Part shown: piece by piece, positions 13,791-19,903 of the stretch
Layout: every line of letters begins with the position of its first letter
Position numbering within the stretch: position 1 is the stretch's first letter
Origin: Paracoccaceae bacterium
GTDB lineage: Bacteria > Pseudomonadota > Alphaproteobacteria > Rhodobacterales > Rhodobacteraceae
Direction: 5' to 3'
Assembly (NCBI GenBank): GCA_021648225.1
Contig: JAKITE010000013.1
Location: 1 to 35,714 of the forward strand
Length of the DNA stretch: 35,714 nt
Made by a program: the position numbers and the translations under genes
The notes under the pieces: generated by a model
What the model saw: only the letters and a program-made list of their open reading frames with translations
Databases searched by the model: none
What the model was told of the DNA's origin: nothing

Positions 13791-14401
13791 CTGATTTACA
13801 CCACAACCAAGACCAGCCAAGAGACTGGCATGAAGAAATGCAACGCGCCGAGGCCGAAATGTTGCGCATCCAGCGGCTTGGTAAGCTACGGTGGCGCATC
13901 CTGATATTGGCCTTTGTTGTGGCCATAATTGTTGTGACATTCGCCAAGCCTACAAAGGCCGATCCTGAATTTTATACCTCGATCAGCATTGCCAGCTTGC
14001 ACGTCAACGCCACGCGGGATTTCAATGAATTTAACCCGGGCATTGGTATCGGGGTGACTTGGGGTAATGATGTTTTGCGCTACGGCCTTGAGGTGGGAAC
14101 CTTCCGCAACAGCTATTATTTCCAATCCACCTACGCCACAGCGAATTGGCGCTGGCGTGTTGCGACTTTAGGCGATGTGAATATTTGGGCTGGCGGTTGG
14201 CTTGGCTTTGCCGAATACCCGAACCTTATCGGGTATGCTGACAAGTTCGGCATACCACGCATCGGTGATTTCGTCATGGTTGGCGGTGCATCCGCAACAG
14301 TAGAATTTGATCGGTTTAACATTGTCGGCCTTTATACACCGGTCGGGAATAAAATGGACGGGGTGCTGGCTTTGAAAATCAACATTCCGTTTCGGCAATG
14401 A
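13787..14401 (+). CDS. Exported beta-barrel-like protein
   Basis: 204 residues. A polar 35-residue N-terminus is followed by a hydrophobic segment (RILILAFVVAIIVVTFA, 37-53) and a possible signal peptidase site after PTKA. The rest alternates as in outer-membrane barrels: GIGIGVTWGND, RYGLEVGTF, YATANWRWRVATLG, WAGGWLGFAEY, VMVGGASATVEFDRFNIVGLYTP and ALKINIPF. Similar proteins occur in phages of alphaproteobacteria without known function; altering the host surface (for example superinfection exclusion) is an inference. The start is fixed by the ATGA overlap. Confidence 0.7.
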   Translation: MTDLHHNQDQPRDWHEEMQRAEAEMLRIQRLGKLRWRILILAFVVAIIVVTFAKPTKADPEFYTSISIASLHVNATRDFNEFNPGIGIGVTWGNDVLRYGLEVGTFRNSYYFQSTYATANWRWRVATLGDVNIWAGGWLGFAEYPNLIGYADKFGIPRIGDFVMVGGASATVEFDRFNIVGLYTPVGNKMDGVLALKINIPFRQ

Positions 14402-14508
14402 AACACCCGATGGAAGATGAACCTCTCGGCTGGGCCATATGGATTGGCATTGCCGAGATTATCGCGGTGATCGCCGCATTAACCGCAGCTTTTTGGCTGT
14501 TTATCTAA
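14398..14508 (+). CDS. Mini membrane protein (36 aa)
   Basis: ATG 14398 overlaps the previous stop (ATGA). Short acidic start (MEDEPLG), then one hydrophobic helix (WAIWIGIAEIIAVIAALTAAFWLFI) reaching the C-terminus. It is one of several tiny membrane proteins in this part of the operon. Function unknown. Confidence 0.6.
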   Translation: MKHPMEDEPLGWAIWIGIAEIIAVIAALTAAFWLFI

Positions 14509-14517
14509 GGAAACAAC

Positions 14518-14856
14518 ATGAACATTGACGAAATGACACTTAATCAGCTCAAGCAAATACAAACTTTGTTCGGTGGCAGTGTTCCACCATCCGAAGGCCA
14601 TCCATGGCAAATCGGTAAAACCTATTTAATCCGCACGGTAACTATGATTGACGTTGGCATATTAACAGCAGTTTTTCCAAACGAACTTGTTATTGAAAAA
14701 GCCGGTTGGATTGCCGACACAGGAAGGTTCTCGGAAGCCCTGAAAACGGGTGATTTTTCGGAGGTAGAGCCGTTCCCAGATGGACCAATTATAATCGGTC
14801 GTGGATCTCTGATCGACGCAACAGTAATTGATCCAATTACGCTGGTGCTAAAATGA
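14518..14856 (+). CDS. Conserved hypothetical phage protein
   Basis: 112 residues. From GKTYLIRTVTMIDVGILTAVFPNELVIEKAGWIADTGRFSEALKTGDFSEVEPFPDGPIIIGRGSLIDATVI it follows a pattern that I recall from many phage genomes (beta strands, a conserved AWIADTGRF block, a VEPF block and RGSxxDA), with no known function. AAGGAAACAAC directly precedes ATG 14518, a leader repeated before the gene at 15005. Confidence 0.82.
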   Translation: MNIDEMTLNQLKQIQTLFGGSVPPSEGHPWQIGKTYLIRTVTMIDVGILTAVFPNELVIEKAGWIADTGRFSEALKTGDFSEVEPFPDGPIIIGRGSLIDATVIDPITLVLK

Positions 14857-14880
14857 TAGCGGCGGTTATGAAGGTTGGTT

Positions 14881-14991
14881 ATGACCGGTCAGGGTCACGG
14901 TCATGGTCAGGGTCAGGGTTACGGTCAGGGTCACGGTCATGGTCACGGTTACGGTCATGGTTACGGTCATGGTCATGATTTCAACCACTAA
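14881..14991 (+). CDS. Gly-His/Gln/Tyr dipeptide-repeat peptide (36 aa)
   Basis: After Met-Thr the peptide is 15 consecutive Gly-X units in which X is His (8), Gln (4) or Tyr (3), ending DFNH. The DNA is a 6-base repeat (GGTCAN or GGTTAC). AAGG lies 6 bases before the ATG, and the frame stays open only to a TAA just before the leader of the next gene. Other frames through the repeat give Arg-Ser or Val-Thr strings without a comparable start. His-rich Gly repeats can bind metal ions, but function is unknown. Confidence 0.6.
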   Translation: MTGQGHGHGQGQGYGQGHGHGHGYGHGYGHGHDFNH

Positions 14992-15004
14992 AAAAGGAAA
15001 CAAC

Positions 15005-15781
15005 ATGAAACGCTTATTTATTCTTGGGGCCGCACTCGCTCTGCCAATTTCAATCCTTATCGACCCTGCCAACGCTGGCAGCTTGGTGACGGTCGTGCCA
15101 TATGAGCCAAACATTTCTGCACCTGTTGCTGCTGCGCCACCAGCTTATTCGTGGTCCGGCGCATCGGTTGGCATCCACGGAGGTAAGGCCAGCGGCAGCC
15201 GTGTCACGGAATTTTCCGAGCGCATTTATGAAACCGTGACGCGCGACGTGATCGAAGATCAATGCTGGAAATGGTGGCGCGCTGACTGGTGGTCACAAGT
15301 TGACGACAGGTATTGCACCGGCGGCTTTGGTGGTATGTCACAACACGTTTTCGCCAATGCCCGGTCCCGTGATTTTGTTATCGGCACCGAGGAATATGAA
15401 CAATTCCTGCGCACTGATTATTGGTCTGAAACCGTGACCGCTGACATGCTGGCCTATGGCGTTCAGGCTGGTTACCTGCAAGATTTTGGTGCATTCGCAA
15501 TTGGCGCGGAAGCTGGCTACACATGGCTCGAAGGCAACGCGCTGGGCATTGATGGTCTGGCATATGTTCAGGCCCGCGCCGGTATCGCTGTTGATCGCCT
15601 GTTTATTTATGGCACAGCAGGGCAAGGCTGGGCCAGCAACGGCGAAAGCGGCTTTGTCTATGGCGGCGGCATTGACGTGGCTATCGGTGAGCGGCTGGTG
15701 ATTGGTGTCGCGTATCAGCAATACGATTTGCCGGATACACCAATCGGCTTGGCCACACTCCGCGCCTCCATTAAATTCTAA
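15005..15781 (+). CDS. Outer-membrane beta-barrel protein, Omp25/RopB-like
   Basis: 258 residues with a clear signal peptide (basic MKR, hydrophobic core, cleavage after PANA at 24). The mature part has amphipathic strands (VGIHGGKASG, AYGVQAGYLQDFGAFAIGAEAGYTWLEG, VQARAGIAVDRLFIYGTAGQGWA, YGGGIDVAIGERLVIGVAYQQYDL) and ends in Phe (RASIKF), the beta-signal of barrel proteins. A Trp-rich loop with two cysteines (about 87-105) is unusual. The family is common in alphaproteobacteria, so the gene may be a host-derived 'moron' that changes the cell surface. AAGGAAACAAC before ATG 15005 sets the start; a longer frame through the upstream repeat is rejected. Confidence 0.85.
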   Translation: MKRLFILGAALALPISILIDPANAGSLVTVVPYEPNISAPVAAAPPAYSWSGASVGIHGGKASGSRVTEFSERIYETVTRDVIEDQCWKWWRADWWSQVDDRYCTGGFGGMSQHVFANARSRDFVIGTEEYEQFLRTDYWSETVTADMLAYGVQAGYLQDFGAFAIGAEAGYTWLEGNALGIDGLAYVQARAGIAVDRLFIYGTAGQGWASNGESGFVYGGGIDVAIGERLVIGVAYQQYDLPDTPIGLATLRASIKF

Positions 15782-15790
15782 ATTCTTTGT

Positions 15791-15814
15791 CCAACCCTGT
15801 TAGCGCGGGGTTGG
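15791..15814. repeat. Hairpin after the outer-membrane protein gene
   Basis: CCAACCC and GGGTTGG pair over 7 bases around a 10-base loop, 9 bases after the stop. There is no T tract, so it is not a good rho-independent terminator; it may protect the 3' end of the upstream message. Confidence 0.5.
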
Positions 15815-15848
15815 TGATGGAATTTAACAAACCGAATTGGAGTAAACC

Positions 15849-16430
15849 ATGAAAGGCATTCTATTCACGCCCGACATGGCCACGGCTATTTGGGAAGGTA
15901 GCAAGACACAGACGCGGCGGGTGTTGAACCCGCAGCCAATATTCATTCCGAACTGGCAAGAAATCACGCCCCACAAAGTAGGCGACAAACTCTATGTAAA
16001 GGAATCCCATTGGGCTTGGGGTCGTTGGATAAATACAGGTGAAAAAACAAAAACAGGAAAGGATAAATGGAAGTTTCACAGAGACTTTGACGAGCCTGTA
16101 AAGTTTGATAAACCTAAACGTGATGTCGATGTTGGTCGAATTTATCCAAGTTTTCACAAACGCAACAGCCTATTCCATGCCGAAGCTGACACCCGAATGA
16201 TTATCACGATCACCGATGTCAGGGTGCAAAGGTGGCAGGATATGAGTGACGACGATTGTGTTGCCGAGGGGGTGCGAGAATATGACGGTGGATGGTGTGT
16301 CGGCACCGGGTATTTCTGGGCTGCGACACCTCGCAAATGTTACGAATATTTAATCAACGACATCCCCTACACATGGGAGCGCAACGATTATGTTGCCGCC
16401 TATACATTCAAAATGGAGAGAACAAAATGA
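15849..16430 (+). CDS. ASCH-domain-like phage protein
   Basis: 193 residues. MKGILFTPDMATAIWEGSKTQTRRVLNP followed by VGDKLYVKESHWAWG is the hallmark of phage ASCH-like proteins (beta-barrel, K-T-x-T-R-R and GDxLxVxE motifs), which are related to RNA-binding PUA domains. The later block ITDVRVQRWQDMSDDDCVAEGV belongs to the same family. RNA binding is the usual suggestion but unproven here. Spacing to the next gene is an ATGA overlap. Confidence 0.82.
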   Translation: MKGILFTPDMATAIWEGSKTQTRRVLNPQPIFIPNWQEITPHKVGDKLYVKESHWAWGRWINTGEKTKTGKDKWKFHRDFDEPVKFDKPKRDVDVGRIYPSFHKRNSLFHAEADTRMIITITDVRVQRWQDMSDDDCVAEGVREYDGGWCVGTGYFWAATPRKCYEYLINDIPYTWERNDYVAAYTFKMERTK

Positions 16431-16759
16431 CCAATAGCAAATTTGAAAAAAGCGGCTGCGGAACGGGGCAACACGTTTTAACAGGTTGTATAACCTTACG
16501 GGATTACCACGCCAGCAATGCAATGACAGCTTTTCTTATAAATGAAGATGCTGCCTATTCGACGATGAAAAGATCATTGGATGAATTACGTGCGCTTGGG
16601 GTTGGCGATATAACCGTCGGACAAGTGCAGCTTAAATGTGCCGAAAATATTGCCATAATGGCACACCAATATGCAGACGCAATGGTAAAGGAGCGCATGA
16701 AATGCGTAAAACATATCAGAGGAAAAAAGCAGCTGCGGAAAAAGTTATTGGCAGTTTGA
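16427..16759 (+). CDS. Hypothetical protein
   Basis: 110 residues, not recognised. Cys-containing N-terminus (SGCGTGQHVLTGCITL), a helical middle (YSTMKRSLDELRALGVGDITVGQVQL) and a very basic C-terminus (KCVKHIRGKKQLRKKLL). The basic tail may contact nucleic acid. ATGA overlap with the ASCH-like gene and a 58-base overlap with the next gene. Confidence 0.65.
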   Translation: MTNSKFEKSGCGTGQHVLTGCITLRDYHASNAMTAFLINEDAAYSTMKRSLDELRALGVGDITVGQVQLKCAENIAIMAHQYADAMVKERMKCVKHIRGKKQLRKKLLAV

Positions 16760-17022
16760 ACGGCAGCATTACGGCCTGCGGCGAGGGCGATGGTTCGGCG
16801 CTGCGTGATGGCGCTGGCAAGGGCAGCGCCGAATCGCAGTGGCAGGACATTGAAACCGCGCCGAAAGATGGGACGATTATATGGGTCTATGGTGGGTTTT
16901 ATGATGTCCCCATAGAGAAATTGGCAGACGGTGACTTCTGGCAATACGAAAAAAAGCTAGGCAAGAAAACAGTGACGCACTGGATGCCTCGCATGACGCC
17001 ACCCCCACCTAAAGGAGAATGA
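16702..17022 (+). CDS. DUF551-like protein
   Basis: 106 residues. The C-terminal two-thirds carries the DUF551 pattern: WQDIETAPKDGTIIWVYGG, then VTHWMPRMTPPPP near the end. The first 35 residues are basic and variable. DUF551 proteins are common in phage early regions with no assigned activity. ATG 16702 is preferred because AAGGAG lies 8-9 bases upstream. Confidence 0.8.
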   Translation: MRKTYQRKKAAAEKVIGSLNGSITACGEGDGSALRDGAGKGSAESQWQDIETAPKDGTIIWVYGGFYDVPIEKLADGDFWQYEKKLGKKTVTHWMPRMTPPPPKGE

Positions 17023-17852
17023 ACATCTTAAATCAATTTACCTTACCAAAAGGCAATGTGCAAATATCACTTTCGGGCGGTAGGACAAGTGGATTGATGC
17101 TGCATAAAATACTTGAAGCGAATGGCGACCTCCCAGATCGTGTAAAGGTCGCTTTTGCCAATACTGGCCGCGAAATGCCGGAGACTTTGAATTTCGTGCA
17201 GGAAATAGCGTCTCGTTGGTCGGTCAAAATAACTTGGGTTGAGGACGCCGAGCGCGGCGGCAAGGTCTTGTTCGATGTTGTTTCTCACAATTCAGCGTCA
17301 AGGAATGGGGAGCCGTTCAAAAGGTTAATTCAACGCAAAAAAGCGTGCCCGGATCAATCAAAAAGGTTTTGCACCGAACACCTAAAGATATTGCCAGCTC
17401 GCCGATATTTGATTGATCTGGGATGGAAGCAATGGACAAACGCGATAGGCATTCGCGCCGATGAATCACATCGGGTTAAACCCTCGCCAGACAAGCGCGT
17501 TGACCGCTGGTTTCCGCTTAATGATGCAGGAATAACAAAAAATGACGTTTTGGATTTCTGGAAAAAACAACCATTTGATTTAATTGTTCCTGCTGGGTTA
17601 GGAAATTGCGACGGCTGTTTTTTGAAATCCGAAGCGACATTATCAGCTTTAGCGCGCGATTATCCAGACCGTCACAATTGGTGGGTTGAAATAGAAACAC
17701 TCGCCACAAGGCTTACAAAATCGCCTAACGGGGCAAGGTTTAGGTCGCAATATACTCGCAAAGAGTTAGGCGATTTTGTTGAAAAGCAAGGCGATTGGAT
17801 TTTTGACGATCAAGAATATCTCTGCCAGAAAGACGGCGGAGAATGCACATAA
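17019..17852 (+). CDS. PAPS reductase/ATP pyrophosphatase family protein with four Cys
   Basis: 277 residues of the adenine-nucleotide alpha-hydrolase fold. The PP-loop is SGGRTSG at 19-25, followed by FANTGREMPET at 46-56, typical of phage 'PAPS reductase-like' proteins. Cys110, Cys118, Cys197 and Cys200 (CPDQSKRFC and GNCDGC) could hold an iron-sulfur cluster, as in relatives such as DndC and some tRNA-thiolating enzymes. The reaction is probably adenylation of a substrate, perhaps for sulfur transfer; the substrate is unknown. No Dnd partners are encoded. It overlaps the DUF551 gene by ATGA and directly precedes a tRNA gene. Confidence 0.85.
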   Translation: MNILNQFTLPKGNVQISLSGGRTSGLMLHKILEANGDLPDRVKVAFANTGREMPETLNFVQEIASRWSVKITWVEDAERGGKVLFDVVSHNSASRNGEPFKRLIQRKKACPDQSKRFCTEHLKILPARRYLIDLGWKQWTNAIGIRADESHRVKPSPDKRVDRWFPLNDAGITKNDVLDFWKKQPFDLIVPAGLGNCDGCFLKSEATLSALARDYPDRHNWWVEIETLATRLTKSPNGARFRSQYTRKELGDFVEKQGDWIFDDQEYLCQKDGGECT

Positions 17853-17862
17853 GTCATTACCA

Positions 17863-17939
17863 CCCCGCCTAGGCTAACTGGATAAGCCAACGGAATTCTA
17901 ATCCGTAGATTGCAGGTTCGAATCCTGCGGCGGGGACCA
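17863..17939 (+). tRNA. tRNA-Arg(UCU)
   Basis: 77 bases. Acceptor stem CCCCGCC/GGCGGGG, D-arm GGCT/AGCC, anticodon stem ACGGA/TCCGT with loop ATTCTAA (anticodon TCT at 17897-17899), 5-base variable loop, T-arm GCAGG/CCTGC with loop TTCGAAT, discriminator A and encoded CCA. All stems are perfect. It reads AGA codons and lies within the rightward operon, between the PAPS-reductase-like gene and a small gene. Confidence 0.97.
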
Positions 17940-17958
17940 ACTTAAAAAGGAGATGAAA

Positions 17959-18228
17959 GTGGGAACCGAATTAGTCCAGCAAAGCTTAGATGAATCTTTG
18001 GTTAAGGAAATTGCCATGGATATAGGAAAAGAAATCGTTTCGCATATCAGGGTGATGTATCCAGACGCGGCACTGGCTCTTGGAGGGTCAGGAATGCTTT
18101 CTGTTAGAAATTGCGCGCATAACGAGATAATGGCCGCATTGAAAACAACAGACGCCACCGAGATATTGGAGCGTATTGACCGCCGTAAAAAGCAGCGCCG
18201 TGCTAATCATGATTTTTGGAAAGCATAG
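17959..18228 (+). CDS. Small helical hypothetical protein
   Basis: 89 residues from GTG 17959. AAGGAG (17947-17952) is 6 bases from this GTG but directly abuts the in-frame ATG at 17953, which makes the GTG the likelier start. Helical throughout, acidic at the N-terminus and with a basic C-terminus (RIDRRKKQRRANHDFW). Not recognised. Last protein gene of the rightward operon; it sits between tRNA genes. Confidence 0.7.
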   Translation: MGTELVQQSLDESLVKEIAMDIGKEIVSHIRVMYPDAALALGGSGMLSVRNCAHNEIMAALKTTDATEILERIDRRKKQRRANHDFWKA

Positions 18229-18242
18229 AACACCAACAACCC

Positions 18243-18282
18243 GGCTTGTGAATCGCTTCGGGCCGGATATGATTCACAAGCC
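18243..18282. repeat. Perfect 12-bp inverted repeat abutting a promoter
   Basis: GGCTTGTGAATC (18243-18254) and GATTCACAAGCC (18271-18282) are exact inverse copies around a 16-base spacer. The right arm ends one base before a -35 hexamer (18283). No T tract follows on either strand. It could be a binding site for a dimeric or tetrameric regulator, or a strong RNA hairpin ending the operon message. Confidence 0.8.
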
Positions 18283-18311
18283 TTGAATGCCATGGATAGA
18301 CCCTCTATAAG
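18283..18311 (+). promoter_or_regulatory. Promoter for the tRNA-Ser cluster and structured leader
   Basis: TTGAAT (18283-18288), 17-base spacer, TATAAG (18306-18311). The predicted start, near 18318, falls at the first bases of the structured element at 18316-18373, which is followed by two tRNA-Ser genes. It would allow the tRNAs to be made independently of the long rightward operon. Confidence 0.6.
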
Positions 18312-18315
18312 AAGC

Positions 18316-18373
18316 ATGTGCAGCGCACTGAAAAATGCCGAGCCATAGTAGGATTAGCAACCTACCTGCACAT
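18316..18373 (+). ncRNA. Putative structured RNA (three-way-junction-like)
   Basis: An 8-bp closing stem (ATGTGCAG/CTGCACAT) encloses a perfect 5-bp hairpin (GTAGG/CCTAC, 8-base loop) placed exactly like a tRNA T-arm, and a weak GCA/TGC hairpin. At 58 bases it is too short for a tRNA and lacks D and anticodon arms. It begins at the predicted transcription start and ends 3 bases before tRNA-Ser(UGA). It may be a degenerate tRNA, a processing signal or a small RNA. Confidence 0.35.
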
Positions 18374-18376
18374 TAA

Positions 18377-18465
18377 GGAAGGTTACGCCGAGCGGCCTCG
18401 GCAACTGTTTTGAAAACAGATTGATCCAGTAATGGATTGGGGATCGACACCTCAGCCTTCCTCCA
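18377..18465 (+). tRNA. tRNA-Ser(UGA)
   Basis: 89 bases, class II. Acceptor GGAAGGT/GCCTTCC (last pair T-G), D-stem GCC/GGC with a 10-base loop, anticodon loop TTTGAAA (TGA at 18411-18413), long variable arm (ATCCA/TGGAT), T-arm TGGGG/CCTCA with loop ATCGACA, and encoded CCA. The outermost anticodon-stem pair is A-A. The discriminator is U; bacterial tRNA-Ser normally has G73, so charging may be altered. Confidence 0.9.
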
Positions 18466-18471
18466 AATTGC

Positions 18472-18558
18472 GGATATGTATGCAGGAATGGTCTTGCAAC
18501 TGGTTGCTAACCAAGTTGACGCTACGGCGTTGGGGATCGTTACCTCACATATCCGCCA
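18472..18558 (+). tRNA. tRNA-Ser(GCU)
   Basis: 87 bases, class II, only 6 bases after the previous tRNA. Acceptor GGATATG/CATATCC perfect, D-stem GCA/TGC, anticodon loop TTGCTAA (GCT at 18506-18508), variable arm ACGC/GCGT, T-arm TGGGG/CCTCA with loop ATCGTTA, discriminator G and encoded CCA. The two outer pairs of the anticodon stem (A-G, C-A) are mismatched. It reads AGC and AGU and shares its T-stem with tRNA-Ser(UGA). Confidence 0.87.
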
Positions 18559-18561
18559 AAT

Positions 18562-18789
18562 TCACCCGCAACCAGCAACATACTTACCGATCACAACATC
18601 GGTTGCAAACGTGATCGCCTCGGTGCCTTCATCAAGCACAACGGCGGCCAATGCTTCAAGCGGTTGCTCTAGACCGTCACAAACCGCTACTTCACTTATC
18701 GTTGCGGCGCAAGAAGCCAGAAATGTTAGACCGAGCATCATCAATACTTTTGGCCGGTTTGACCGCATCCATTCTTTTACGGGTTTCAT
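18562..18789 (-). CDS. Small lipoprotein, Rz1-like outer-membrane spanin candidate
   Basis: 75 residues with a lipoprotein signal: basic start, hydrophobic LMMLGLTF and lipobox LASC with Cys27. The mature part has two further Cys (AVCDGLEQPLEAL and VAGCG). It starts inside the neighbouring i-spanin-like gene in another frame (98-base overlap), with GGAGG 6 bases upstream, the classic Rz/Rz1 arrangement. It would join outer and inner membrane in the last step of lysis. Last gene of the late leftward operon. Confidence 0.78.
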   Translation of the reverse strand: MKPVKEWMRSNRPKVLMMLGLTFLASCAATISEVAVCDGLEQPLEALAAVVLDEGTEAITFATDVVIGKYVAGCG

Positions 18790-18934
18790 TTTCCGCCTCC
18801 AATCGTTTAATCACGTTTTCCTCACGCTCTGCTTTGCGCTGGCTTGCCCCGAATGTCAGGATTGCAGCCAGACCTGCGCCGATTATGGCAACATAGCCCC
18901 ACGCGCCGGAGAATAGTTTGAGTATCAGTTTCAT
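18692..18934 (-). CDS. Inner-membrane spanin (Rz-like) candidate
   Basis: 80 residues: one N-terminal transmembrane helix (WGYVAIIGAGLAAILTF) followed by a charged coiled coil (QRKAEREENVIKRLEAENETRKRMD), the usual i-spanin layout. The Rz1-like lipoprotein gene overlaps its 3' part. Tandem ATG codons at 18937 and 18934 follow GGGAGGA; the second has the better spacing, the first an ATGA overlap with the upstream stop. Confidence 0.75.
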   Translation of the reverse strand: MKLILKLFSGAWGYVAIIGAGLAAILTFGASQRKAEREENVIKRLEAENETRKRMDAVKPAKSIDDARSNISGFLRRNDK

Positions 18935-19086
18935 CATTCCTCCCACATATTCGACATGATAAGTATCGCCACCACCCAAATTACTGCGACAATCCAGAGC
19001 GGAATCACAAGCCATAAAGGCGCACCTGCAAAGGTTGCTACAGCGGCAAGAAAAGGGAAGCTGGCCAATAGTATAGCATCAATCAT
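18934..19086 (-). CDS. Small two-helix membrane protein
   Basis: 50 residues from ATG 19086, overlapping the preceding stop as ATGA. Two hydrophobic helices (AILLASFPFLAAVATFAG and LWLVIPLWIVAVIWVVAILIM) with a short turn between them. In the lysis cassette such a protein may be a holin or antiholin; no family was recognised. Confidence 0.65.
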   Translation of the reverse strand: MIDAILLASFPFLAAVATFAGAPLWLVIPLWIVAVIWVVAILIMSNMWEE

Positions 19087-19292
19087 TCGCTCTGCCCCAC
19101 TGCGGTATCGGTGATCATGCGCAATACTGTATTCGCAACCGCCAAAAGTGTTGTCGCCGATATGGAAACCAATGCCACAGTTTCAGGCTCTAATCCTAAA
19201 CCGCCTGCATACATCAAAACACCACCAAGCGCGGCGGCAAGGCCGGTCATGATGTTGACAATCAGGGTTCTGTAACCTTTTAGGCTTTTCAT
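19083..19292 (-). CDS. Holin-like small membrane protein
   Basis: 69 residues. The opening MKSLKGYRTLIVNIMTGLAA, a second hydrophobic helix (VALVSISATTLLAVANTVLRM) and the end TDTAVGQ match a family of small membrane proteins coded next to endolysins in many proteobacterial phages, often called holins. The start overlaps the endolysin stop (ATGA). Confidence 0.75.
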   Translation of the reverse strand: MKSLKGYRTLIVNIMTGLAAALGGVLMYAGGLGLEPETVALVSISATTLLAVANTVLRMITDTAVGQSE

Positions 19293-19903
19293 GTCCTAAC
19301 CTTCCGAATTACAATAATCGCAATAACCGCAACGGCCACCAGAGCCGCAACAGGCCACCATTCCGGCGCAGCGGCTATGCCAGCACCTAAAACAGCCACA
19401 CCAGCACCAGCGGCGGCGGCTGGCGCGGTTATGGGCTTAGTCCGTGGGTCGCCCTCCGCCAAAAACTCCTGCACGTTAAAACATGGGCAAGCCTTAGCCG
19501 AAACCTCGTTATGCCCAATGATCTCCAAATCCCCGAACCGCTTGCGGATTTCATAGATTGTATCCCACAGCGCAAACCGCTGCGCTTGAGTGTAATGGTC
19601 ACGGAATTTGTCGGTAGCCTTGCCACCCAGTCCCCCTGTCAACGCAATACCGATTCCCTCAACATTGAAGCCCTTTGCGTGTGCGCCGATCTCCTCATAG
19701 AAATCCCCGTCACCATCAAGGTCACGACCACCCGCTTTGGTGCCGTTCTGGGCTATGATCTGCGCGTAAGCGATTGCCTTCCAGCCACGTTCTTTGGTGT
19801 GCCATCTGGTCACCTCGTCAACCTGTTGCTGCACAGTGGCGTCAATCATCCAGTTGCGCCGCACCGCAAGAGTATGAATGACCAATATTGTTTTCTTACT
19901 CAT
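19289..19903 (-). CDS. N-acetylmuramoyl-L-alanine amidase endolysin with C-terminal membrane anchor
   Basis: 204 residues. Residues 1-150 form an amidase_2 domain like T7 lysozyme: His10 (VIHT), Tyr46, His131 (IGHNEV), Lys137 and Cys139, with the 131-137-139 spacing identical to the T7 zinc and catalytic residues (122-128-130). It cuts the bond between MurNAc and L-Ala in peptidoglycan. An Ala-rich linker then leads to a hydrophobic helix (WWPVAALVAVAVIAIIVI, 182-199) and a basic end, so the enzyme may be tethered to the inner membrane. ATG 19903 overlaps the previous stop. Confidence 0.9.
   Translation of the reverse strand: MSKKTILVIHTLAVRRNWMIDATVQQQVDEVTRWHTKERGWKAIAYAQIIAQNGTKAGGRDLDGDGDFYEEIGAHAKGFNVEGIGIALTGGLGGKATDKFRDHYTQAQRFALWDTIYEIRKRFGDLEIIGHNEVSAKACPCFNVQEFLAEGDPRTKPITAPAAAAGAGVAVLGAGIAAAPEWWPVAALVAVAVIAIIVIRKVRT

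Noticed and set aside
14866..15114. Minus-strand Thr-Val/Met repeat reading frame over the hexanucleotide repeat
   Set aside because: Open only because the repeat contains no stops in any frame; antisense to two supported genes and without a start signal.
14903..15781. Longer version of the outer-membrane protein starting in the hexanucleotide repeat
   Set aside because: The extra 34 residues are a Val-Arg-Thr string from the repeat, have no ribosome binding site, and would bury the signal peptide; ATG 15005 has an ideal one.
18243..18282. Bidirectional terminator at the convergent operon ends
   Set aside because: Strong stem but no T tract on either strand, and a promoter begins directly next to it.
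18316..18373. Fourth tRNA
   Set aside because: The acceptor-like and T-arm-like stems fit, but only 24 bases remain for D and anticodon arms and the T-loop is not canonical, so it is listed only as a putative structured RNA.
18316..18373. Hammerhead or other self-cleaving ribozyme
   Set aside because: A three-way junction is present but the conserved CUGAUGA and GAAA core elements are missing.
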